Source of the DNA: Phialocephala subalpina
Taxonomy: Eukaryota; Ascomycota; Leotiomycetes; Helotiales; Mollisiaceae
DNA length: 20,480 nt
Assembly (NCBI GenBank): GCA_900073065.1
Contig: FJOG01000047.1
Coordinates: forward strand, 10,673 to 31,152
Reading direction: 5' to 3'
Of the stretch, positions 1-8,027 are shown in pieces (position 1 is the first letter of the stretch; every line of letters begins with the position of its first letter). The position numbers were made by a program, and so were the translations under genes. Under the pieces are notes generated by a model. It worked only from the letters and a program-made list of their open reading frames with translations. It did no database searches and was not told the origin of the DNA.

Positions 1-337
1 TTTTTTTAAATTATTTTTAATTAAATTTATTTTTATATAATTCAAAAACTTTTTTTTATATTTTATTTTATATTTTTTTTTTCGAAAATTTAAATTTTTT
101 AAATTATTAAGATTCTTTAAAAATAATTAATTTTGTAATATATTATAAAATATATTATTAGTTAATTAATAATAATAAAAATAGAAAATTTCGTAATATT
201 TATTATAATAATAAATATATAAAAAATAATAAAATCGATTTTTTTTTAATATAATTTTAATATAATTTCAATATAATTTTAATATAATTTTAATATAATT
301 TTAATATAATTTTAATTTTTTATAATCTTAATATTAC
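1..337. other. AT-rich RIP-degraded DNA, no gene
   Basis: Almost pure A+T with long T runs and no usable reading frame. The few remaining C and G bases are mostly in CpG, as in the other RIP-mutated blocks of the window. It holds one ordered structure, an 11-bp tandem repeat (248-313). I see no gene, RNA or recognisable transposon end here. Confidence 0.8.
248..313. repeat. 11-bp tandem repeat, six copies
   Basis: Six head-to-tail copies of AATATAATTTT. The only difference is a C in the last position of copy 2 (base 269). It lies just left of the GC-rich promoter relic. It is probably a minisatellite grown by slippage in AT-rich DNA; no function is implied. Confidence 0.9.
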
Positions 338-950
338 GGTTTGCCCTCCCGGGTTTAGCGATTCGCTGCTTCGGGTATAATGTGTACACGGGCCGGCCGC
401 CGCTTTTAACGTTTATAAGAATCGCGCTTCTTTTCTTCTTTAACCCTTTTCCTTTTTAATCTTTTCGCAATACGCTTAATACTCTTTAATTTGATCGCTA
501 TATCGTATTATATACTTTCGATTCCTCTTATTAAAATTTATATTTTAAAAGCCCTTTTAATTGATTTCGCCGTAATTAAAAGCTTTAATATAAATAATTA
601 GAAATTAAAACCCTCGATTTCACACTTTAAATTTGATACTCTCGATTATTATAATAGCGATTATTCTTTTAAATCGCGTTATATTAATCGAGATACGAGT
701 ATAAATTCAATTTAATTTTTTCTTTTCGTTATTATATTTTTATAATTCTCACGATAATACTTTTCCGCGAGTATAATTATAATGGTTTTATTTAAGTATT
801 ACTTTATATATTGCGATTTAGCCAATAGAAGAAATGCTTTACAATAATATAATTAGTTTCTATTTAATTACGCCGTAGTATTACGTATCGGGGAAAGATT
901 TTAGTAAATTCTTTTACTCGATAAAAACGATAATATACGTTATATACTTT
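338..950 (+). repeat. RIP-mutated copy of the 10685-11290 repeat
   Basis: This segment aligns collinearly with 10685-11267 on the same strand. Shared anchors are the GC-rich block with a TATA box (TATA at 414 here, 10741 there), ACGCTCGGTACTC changed to ACGCTTAATACTC, GTTCTGCCTAGTTGCGCCGCA changed to TTTCTATTTAATTACGCCGTA (857-877 against 11175-11195), and AACGATAACGGATGCATATA against AACGATAATATACGTTATATA (926-946 against 11248-11267). Distances from the TATA box to the last anchor are 512 and 507 bp. Nearly all differences run C to T or G to A in this copy, so it is the more heavily RIP-mutated member. Similarity further right is unclear. Confidence 0.8.
391..419 (+). promoter_or_regulatory. 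TATA promoter relic of the repeat
   Basis: A GC-rich block (GGGCCGGCCGCCGC) is followed by TTTATAAGA. The same arrangement (CGGGCCCGGCGCCGC, then TATAAAAA) occurs at 10718-10748. The match between two copies of one repeat suggests the core promoter of a mobile gene read rightwards. The GC-rich part is conspicuous because the flanks are strongly RIP-mutated. Promoter activity is inferred. Confidence 0.5.
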
Positions 951-1979
951 AATTTAAATTGATTTGCGACGAGAAAACCCAATTTCTATTTACGTAAATA
1001 TTATAACTTTATAAATTATATTATTAACGCTTTTATAAAGTATTCTACGGACCGAATACGAAACGCTATTAATAAGAGGATTAGTTTACGAGCGAGTAAA
1101 CTAATGTAAACGATTAATAAAGAAATAAATTATATGACCTCGAAAAGTATTCGATTTATAATCGTTATATATTAAAAATCTAATTATCGAAAGCTATTTA
1201 AAGATCCTTAGCTTATAACGTTATTATAGTAGGATTATATGCGTTATAAAGTTTTACTTTTGCAAAAGGAAAATCGTTTGAGCTTAATTATATAAAGATG
1301 GTTACGAGCTTTACGAAATAAGAATTAACGGATTGGATTTCGAGTAGGATTAATATTAATTATAAGCTAATTTCTTGATTTTCGTGGAGCTAAGGAAAAC
1401 TAGAGATTATATAAAGAGAAAATAAGCTTTAATTCGGTAATTCGAGATATAATACTACTAGTAGTATACTTAACGTTAGGAGTTATACGATTAGCGTAAT
1501 TGCACTCGAAAATACCTTAATTTATTAGTAAATTAAATTTTCTAGTAGATTTGCGTTTCCGTAAGAGTTTAAAGAGTTGAGATTTTATACGTAGAATTAG
1601 ACTATTTGATTTCTAAGATAGTTTACGGTAGTTAGAAGTAGTAAAGCCGATATAAGAACGAGATTAATTCCATTCCGATAAATAAGTATTTACGGGTTTA
1701 CTATTAAAGCCGTTTAATTCCTTTCGTCGAGTATCCTTTGCATTTTTAGATTAGTTTTCTCTTTGTTTACTTCGTTTTATTATAATTGCCCTTAAAAGCA
1801 CGAGATTTATTCGCTTTGCACTTCCTTTATTAAATATACTATTTTGTAACCCTTGTAACCTTAGTATTCCTTAGCCTACTAAAACTAATTATGCAATCTA
1901 TTTACTTATAAGCAATTAAAGAGCACGCGGACTTGCGGCCCCTCTCCCGCATTCGGGATATTAAGTTAAAGTAGATAGA
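951..1979 (+). other. RIP-mutated repeat interior, coding status unclear
   Basis: Moderately AT-rich DNA with abundant TTA, ATA, TAA and TAG and scarce CpA, so it is RIP-mutated but less than the 11.4-18 kb block. All three forward frames become long if TAA/TAG/TGA are read as mutated CAA/CAG/CGA. Stop content therefore cannot tell which frame was coding. The frame of the 1980-3242 pseudogene can be followed leftwards without an obvious break, but this is weak evidence. No domain recognised. Confidence 0.45.
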
Positions 1980-3242
1980 AATACGGTAGCAAGAATTAAA
2001 AATACGCGGAAAAGTCCTACTTAAAGTGAATTATTTTAATTTGTTAATTTAAGTCGTAAGCGCGCTTTTACTATTAGTAACAATGAATTAGACGATAATC
2101 TTCCATCTCTCGAAGAGTTCTCTCGGACGGCTTTGCGTCCGAAGATCTCAATTAAAGCTTCGAAGATCGAGTCTACCGTTTAGCGTTTGGAATAGCCAAC
2201 TTTTAACGGGGCTAAACTGCAAATCGATCGAATATAATTAAAGTCGAGTAAACGTTAAAGTAGTAATCAAAATAAGCGCACCGATTGTTTTTAATACTAA
2301 AAAGCGGTCCGCTAATCACACGCAAATTAATCAGTGATTCTCGACGATAACGACTCAAATAAAGCAAGTACTAAAGATAAGGCTAAAAGCGCTTTTAGTA
2401 ATATTAATACTGTTTGTATTGAACGAGATGCGAGTCCGCATAATACTTTCGCAACCTCAAGACTCGCCTCAAGGCCGACAAAGTCTATTAATGCATTCGG
2501 TCTATAGTATGACGTTGAGGAGGGCTACTATATTGAGGAGTCAGTTCTTGGATTTGGGCTTTATAAGTAGCAACGCGTGCCTTCTGCTCCCGCATAAGCT
2601 CAACTTCAAACCCTCCCCCGATCCTTTACGCCACTACGAGATCAAACTAATTAGCAAAGTGTCGGCAGTATCACTCGGAGCACGTCAATGGAGTCTGCGG
2701 TCCACTCTCTCCCTAAGCCTTCCGATAGCGGCGATAATAAATGGATTAATGACAGTATAGCTGAATTAGAGAAAGAACTGGAGTTGGCTTTGGCAGAGCA
2801 AAAGAATTCACTATCGGCCAGTGCGCCAACCCCTTCACGTCCTCGCTCGATCGAGGCACGACAAGACGAAATCCAGAGTCGAAAACGCACCGAAACTACC
2901 GGTAGCAAACCAAAAGAGCTGCAAAATGCTTCTCCACATGGCATAGCTCATGGCCTTAAGGAGTGGGAGCAGCAGGAGACTGAGGTAGTAGTGGAAGGGG
3001 GAGCCGTAGCGATGCAGCAGCAAAAAGAGCTTGTAGCACAGAATAAAGAGCTCGGGCAGCCAGCTGTGGGTGATCAGCAGGGCGTGGTCGAGGTCGTCGA
3101 CGCGGACGACCCTGAAGACAAAGAAGCCACCGAGGCTCTGCCAGCCGCGCAACCCAAAATCCCCGAGATCGACGAGCACCGTTTTCGACTGCGTGGAGTA
3201 CGAGCCCGTCAGCTTACTGGACGCCAGACAAAGACAACCTAA
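1980..3242 (+). pseudogene. Gln-rich protein gene inactivated by RIP from the left
   Basis: The phase of the open stretch 2655-3239 continues leftwards. Between 1980 and 2654 it is interrupted by 14 stops (2022, 2037, 2181, 2193, 2235, 2256, 2292, 2298, 2313, 2328, 2505, 2568, 2595, 2652). All are TAA or TAG, none TGA. That is what CpA-to-TpA change at Gln codons would give in a protein whose intact part is itself Gln-rich. The unmutated end (from Met at 2688, 184 residues) has an acidic helix-like segment (IAELEKELELALAEQ), a basic stretch, a QQQ-containing part and an acidic DADDPEDKEATE region, and stops at 3240-3242. No family recognised. A competing frame (2419-2760) is open by chance or because C-to-T stops fall in the other frame. 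Right edge of a transposon-derived gene is the best guess. Confidence 0.5.
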
Positions 3243-3585
3243 TACCGAGTCGTATAGGGGGAATATCCAAACAAGTCGGATTCTTAGTTCAATGAAGACG
3301 ACGTACGAATGTCAATGCCATGGCCGCCTTACGAACTATACTCTCAAAACTTGGCTCTATAGGCAAAAATGGACATTTTCCGAGTTCGCGACATGCGCTC
3401 TAGCGGGCGCAAAGGCAGAAAAGTTTTTGCGTACTTAGTCGATGCGTTCGGTCTCGATGCCCGCACTTAGGTCACTAAAGATCAATTGAGAATCTCACTC
3501 AGCCCTATGTTGGTCGCTGAGCCTAAAGGTAACTAGTTACCTTATGAGTGCTCCGTTTTGGAAATCTTGAGGAACAGGTTGCTAA
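3243..3585. other. no recognisable gene
   Basis: Base composition is near normal. A plus-strand frame (3070-3438) overlaps the pseudogene tail and runs on here, but it has no recognisable motif and no good start. The stretch is probably decayed continuation of the neighbouring repeat-derived genes. No RNA gene or terminator seen. Confidence 0.5.
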
Positions 3586-4098
3586 CGGAACACATCTCGA
3601 ACAGGGTCTTCTCCCCATCCCTTAAGCCAAGCACAGTCTGAGGTCCATCTCAGGCATTCAGCAACTCCGATCAGTGACGAGCGCTGCCATGCGTTACGAG
3701 CCTCTCGAGGCTCCTCTGCCCCAGCCGACCCGGCGCTAGGGGCTGAGCCTGCGACGCGGAAGCGAGGGCACTAAGACATGCATACAGAGTTCAGCAGCGA
3801 AACCCACCGTTCCGTGAATACCGATGACAACCACAACACCTGCGATACTGACGACGAGGACCCACGACCTGCAAAGCGACGAAAGCCACGCGCAGCGCCT
3901 GCCGTGACACCCGCCATCTGCCACAGGCACACCCCAGAGCTCCGCCTCGGAGAGCTTGGCCCCCTTGTGGCGCTGTCGGCCACCACACCTGAGATTGACG
4001 ACGCGCAACCCCAGGCTGATGATGGATGTCCGTCGACTTTCGTCGATAATAGCCACCATGTTCGACCGTTGAAGGTCATTCCGAGGTTACATCGATAA
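3586..4098 (+). pseudogene. decayed frame with acidic/basic linker, possibly transposon-associated
   Basis: One plus-strand phase is open from 3586 to 4098 except for a single TAA at 3772-3774, explainable as CAA to TAA. The only ATG-led part is 3778-4098 (106 residues). It shows an acidic run followed by a basic run (DDEDPRPAKRRKPR) and then Pro/Ala/Thr-rich sequence, resembling a disordered linker with a nuclear-localisation-like patch. From memory, similar linkers occur in repeated SANT/Myb-type genes of ascomycetes; that link is a guess. The frame ends without any folded domain, so it is a fragment. It converges on the 3' end of the valyl-tRNA synthetase gene. Confidence 0.35.
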
Positions 4099-4173
4099 CA
4101 CGTTCTGCCCCGCAAGATGCCTCCATCAAGTACTACCTTCCAACCATAATTGTCAGCAAGCAGGGAATCCAGC

Positions 4174-7100
4174 CTAAACCTTCATCTTCTCAAACATCAG
4201 GACGGTCTGCTGTAGCGCCTTCAATCTGGCTTCAACATTCCGCTTCCGGCCCTTGGCTGATTGCATGGCATCAGTGACATCTTTATCCTGTACTTTGTTC
4301 AACTCTGCCTGGATGGCGTCGATGTCAACCTGTTCTCTCCTTGCTTCATCCACCTTCGCCTTGACCCTTTCAACCTCCTTTGCAGCATCTTGTATGTAAT
4401 CCTTGACTTGAAGATAAACGTTTGCGTCAGCGGAAACAGGAAAAACTGCACAGCCAGGGAGCTCGACTTCCTCGGTCTGCAGAATGGTGACCTCCAATGG
4501 TGTCTTGCCACTGAGTGACTCTACCGCGGAGAGCTGTGCTGACAAGGTTTCATACGATATTTGGTTAAGAAGTACGATATGAACCACGCCTTTATCCTTG
4601 ACGGCATAGTCGGCCAAGAGGGAACGGATGCCTCTCGAGCAGCCCAGTACAAGCTCATAGGCTACCTCGGATGCAGGGTCATGGAGGGACGGGTCATACT
4701 CCGGATACTCAGCGATCGTGATCGAGGATGTGTTGTCGCCTGGTCGGCGTGGTAGCCGCTGCCAAAGCTCTTCAGTCAAGAAGGGCATGAATGGGGAAAC
4801 GAGTCGCAGGCCGGTTTCGAGAGTGGTGTAGAGTGTGTCCATGGCTGAACGAGCTTCTTCGGGCGTGCCATGTGAGATGATCGACTTTGAGTTCTCGATA
4901 TAGATATCAAACAGTTCATCGTACAAGTACCGGTAACTGAGCTGGGTCGACTTTGCGAATTCACGCTCTTCAAGCGCCTGATTCATTTTTTTTGCAGCGG
5001 CGTTCATCTTGGTCAAAATCCATCTCTCTGGCAGACTCTCCTTTCCCGTCAAAGCGCTGCTCTCACGAGGAACAAAATCATCGCCAAGCTTTCCAAGGAC
5101 ATACTTCGTGGCCTGGTAGATCTTGTTGCAAAATTTTCGGAAGCCGTACATTGTCTTTGTGTCGAAATTGATGTCGTCGCCAGATGACTGAGCGTAATTT
5201 ATGAGCGAGAACCGCAAGGCATCGGCCCCGACCTCAGGAATACCTTGTGGAAAGGCCCTCTTCTGGTGCTTTTCGGCATTCTTGACCTCACTTTGGGGTA
5301 GGTTGCCTTGCAACAGTTTTTGATGCAGAGCGTCGAGGCTGATACCGTCGAGTACGTCAATTGGGTCAATAACATTACCCAGCGATTTTGACATTTTTCG
5401 GCCGTCGCTATCACGTATCAAACCGTGGCAGTAGACGTCAGTGAAGGGCACCTTTCCAGTTAATTTCAGAGAGAACATGATCATGCGGCTGACCCAGAAC
5501 GGTATGATGTCCCAACCTGTCTCCATGGTCGTATTCGGAAAGTAGTTTTCGAGATCCGACGTCTTGTCTGGCCATCCAAGGGTGCTGAACGGCCAAAGTC
5601 CAGAGCTGAACCAGGTATCTAACACGTCCTCGTCTTGTCTGAGTGTGACTTTCTTGCCGGGGAATTTTTGTTCTGCCTTTTCCTGAGCCTCACTTTCTGT
5701 TCTGCCCGATACCCAGTAGTCGTCATCAGCGTCATTCCCACCCTCTTCACCTTCAAGACTGATGAAATATGCTGGAATCTGATGGCCCCACCACAGTTGT
5801 CTCGACAGACACCAGTCCTGGAGATTTCGCATCCATTGCAAGTACTGTCGCTTCTGCATCTCTGGTCGAATGGTGAGTTCGCCACTTTCAACCACTGCTA
5901 TGGCAGGTTTCGTCAACGGCTCCATTTTCATCCACCATTGAGGTTTCAAAAGCGGCTCAATGACATCCCCTGATCGGCTGCATATCGGAACAATCATCTT
6001 GTGCGACTCCTGTCTCGTATAGAGGCCGAGTTTCTTGAGTTCCTCGATGACACCATATCTCGCATTGAACCTTTTCTCTCCGGCGTAGGGACCAGCGTTG
6101 CTGTTGAGAGTACCGTCCTCGTTCAAGATGTTGATGAATGGCAGACCATGTTTCTTGCCTAGTGTAAAGTCATTGTGATCATGAGCAGGCGTTAGCTTGA
6201 CAGCGCCAGTACCGAACTCTCTGTCAACATAATCGTCGGCGATGATGATCAACTTTCTTCCAGGGATGATCGGATGCCGCGCAGTTTTCCCGATCAAATC
6301 CTTATATCGATCGTCTTGAGGATGAACAGCAATGCCAGTATCGCCTAACATCGTCTCCGGTCTTGTTGTTGCAACTTCAATTGTCTGATCAGAGCCCTCG
6401 ATTGGGTATTTGAAATACGTGAGTGTTCCAAATTCAATCTTTCTGTCATAGCCTGGCACGTCAAGCTTTGTCGACCCATCAAGCTCTTTCTGATTGACTT
6501 CAATTGTGGATAAAGCCGTGGCGAGGCGACACGACCAATGTACAAGCTTGTTGGCTCGGTAGATGAGGCCTTCTGAGTGGAGTTGCACGAAGGTCTCAGC
6601 GACCGCCTTGGACAACTGTGGACTCATTGTGAAGGCTTCCCGCGACCAGTCCACAGAGATACCGAGTCTGCGTATCGTCTTGTTGATCGCTTGATGGTAA
6701 TCCTCCTTCCACTCCTGACATAGCTGTACGAATTCTTCTCGACTGAAATCCTGCCGTTTAGACTTGCCATCTTTCGGGTGTCTAGCGAGCTGCTTCTCGA
6801 CAACAGCTTGGGTCGCAATGCCTGCATGATCGCAGCCAGGGATGTAGAGAGTTGAGAATTGTCGCATGCGGTGCCACCTGATGAGTGTGTCTTCTAACGC
6901 GAGTGCCAGGGCGTGTCCGATATGTAGTTTGCCTGTCACCTGCGACCAGCGTTAGCAGATGACCATGTCATTAATACAGGCATGAGTCCATACATTAGGC
7001 GGCGGGATGGCAATGACGTATTTGCCTTTCGGCTTGAGACTGCCATCCTTCTCTGATTGCGGCTTGAACAGTCCCTGGTCTTCCCAGAAGCTGTACCAGG

Positions 7101-7401
7101 CAGATTCGACAACCCGGGGTATGTAAGCTTTGTGGAAGTCGTCGTCCAATGGCTTCAAGATCTTTCTCTGTCCAGCTGGCGTCTCCTCGATCCAATCTTT
7201 CGACTCCACCGCAGGAACATCCTGCTTCTTGGGTTTCTGATCCTTGGAAGGGCCACTGGATTGTTGCTGTTTCTGTTTCTGCTGCGTTTGCTTCTCCTTC
7301 TTGATGGCGAACTTCTCGAGCTTCAGCCGTTGCTTCTCGCTCATGGGCTTCTCGTTCTCGCTCGTGGGCATCGAGGAGCGCTGGGCCTGTGTCGAAGTCA
7401 T
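4174..7401 (-). CDS. VAS1: valyl-tRNA synthetase (class I), one intron
   Basis: Charges tRNA-Val with valine in the cytosol and, in most fungi, also in mitochondria from the same gene. Exon 1 is 7401-6994, intron 6993-6940, exon 2 6939-4174 (stop TAG); the product is 1057 residues, normal for the family. Visible in order: a Lys/Gln-rich N-terminal extension (about 1-60); the HIGH signature (residues 142-145, in PPNVTGKLHIGHAL) made across the splice junction; CP1 editing domain (TTRPETMLGDTG from 327, PAHDHNDFTLG from 387); DVLDTWFSSGLWPFSTLGWP (about 574-593); KMSKS (651-655); the anticodon-binding helical domain; and a C-terminal coiled coil rich in Lys, Glu and Gln. The ATG at 7401 has A at -3 and is the first in-frame ATG. 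All catalytic signatures are intact and there are no RIP lesions. Confidence 0.97.
6940..6993 (-). other. intron of the valyl-tRNA synthetase gene (54 nt)
   Basis: Donor GTATGG follows AAT; branch site TGCTAAC; acceptor GTCGCAG precedes GTGACAGGC. Removal joins Pro-Pro-Asn to Val-Thr-Gly in phase 0 and produces the invariant segment leading into HIGH. Without splicing the frame stops within the intron. Confidence 0.95.
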
Positions 7402-7592
7402 CCTCGAGGGCGCAGATAAGAGCACAAGATACGGACGACAGCGATGCAGGTGGTGCCCAAGGCGAAGGGCTGAGGACGGTATGGTGACAGGCGGTGCAGG
7501 TGATACAGGTGACGCAGGTGGGTGGGTGGTGGTGGAGGTGGAAGTGATGAAGGAGTTAAAGGTGATTGTGACTCAGAGCGAGAAAATTTCAT
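7398..7592 (-). other. upstream ORF overlapping the VAS1 start codon
   Basis: A 64-codon frame starts at ATG 7592 and ends with a TGA (7400-7398) that shares two bases with the VAS1 start (ATGA). A two-codon frame (ATG 7597) lies just before it, and a 24-codon one starts at 7666. If the mRNA begins upstream of these, ribosomes would finish the 64-codon frame exactly at the main start, an arrangement suited to termination-reinitiation. Its product is Pro/Ser/Leu-rich with no known domain. The transcript start is unknown, so its relevance is uncertain. Confidence 0.35.
7402..7572 (-). other. in-frame upstream extension of VAS1, presequence-like
   Basis: Upstream of ATG 7401 the same phase is open for 57 codons back to a TGA at 7573-7575, without any ATG. 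The translation has no Asp or Glu, many Ser/Thr/Pro, and an Arg/His/Leu segment just before the Met (SALRLGHHLHRCRPYLVLLS). That is the composition of a mitochondrial targeting peptide. Non-AUG candidates include GTG at 7425-7423 and a CTG eight codons earlier. Fungal ValRS genes usually serve both compartments, so a longer isoform started at a near-cognate codon, or via an upstream intron, is plausible. Its use is inferred. Confidence 0.5.
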
Positions 7593-8027
7593 TTCATGTT
7601 AAACTCTGAGGGTCGGGCCGTCGCAAATTGTGATGCCTGAGGCCGTAACACACTAAGCGACTCCATCAGATGACGTGGACGCGATATCCACGTACATAGG
7701 TAGGTAGGTAGGTAGCGCTACCGGTTTCGTCATAGATTCTAGGATAAATATACCAATTAAAGGTAGATAGTTGTCTCCCTAACTTAGATAGTTTACAGAA
7801 TTACAGAAAACCCGACATAGAAATAGAACCACAACAGTAAACATCTCCCCTTGTCCTCACTATGGACCTGGTAACTCCCCGTGCCCCACACCTCCATACC
7901 CCAGATATAGACTAGGGCTCTTTTAGGCTTAGCCGAGCGGAATAAACCTCATCAGCCAAGGGAGAGGGGAATGACGAGGCTAACATCGCCCTCAAGCTCT
8001 TCAAAGGTTTGACTTACGAGAGAAGTC
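7593..8027. promoter_or_regulatory. divergent intergenic region between VAS1 and the M28 gene
   Basis: It separates two genes transcribed away from each other, so both promoters must lie here. No convincing TATA box was found for either gene. A short (TAGG)4TAG repeat occupies 7697-7715 and is followed closely by a GGTAGCGCTACC inverted repeat (7711-7722). The right part is pyrimidine-rich on the plus strand. No RNA gene seen. Confidence 0.5.
7697..7715. repeat. TAGG microsatellite
   Basis: Four TAGG units plus TAG in the divergent promoter region. It is not telomeric (fungal telomeres are TTAGGG). No function assigned. Confidence 0.85.

Noticed and set aside
1..2000. possibility that the AT-rich blocks are mitochondrial DNA or a centromere
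   Set aside because: The sequence grades into GC-normal nuclear genes, contains mutated retrotransposon pol, and shows CpA-specific depletion. RIP explains it better; centromeric use cannot be judged from sequence alone.
2419..2760. 113-residue plus-strand frame
   Set aside because: It overlaps the better supported phase of the 1980-3242 pseudogene. Its composition is unlike a protein with a domain, and in RIP-mutated DNA the non-coding phase can become open by chance.
2651..3179. minus-strand frames of 97 and 114 residues
   Set aside because: Mirror frames of the Gln-rich plus-strand sequence; Ser/Leu/Cys-rich with no motif.
3070..3438. possible chromodomain after PEIDEHRF at 3160-3183
   Set aside because: The residues after EHRF in any phase lack the aromatic and WxP-type positions of a chromodomain.
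3736..4115. minus-strand frames of 107, 114 and 65 residues
   Set aside because: They lie opposite the 3586-4098 plus-strand frame in three phases; no motif, and Gly/Arg/Cys bias typical of shadow frames.
7697..7715. TAGG repeat considered as a telomere-like tract
   Set aside because: The unit is TAGG, not TTAGGG, it is only 19 bp long and lies in a gene promoter region.
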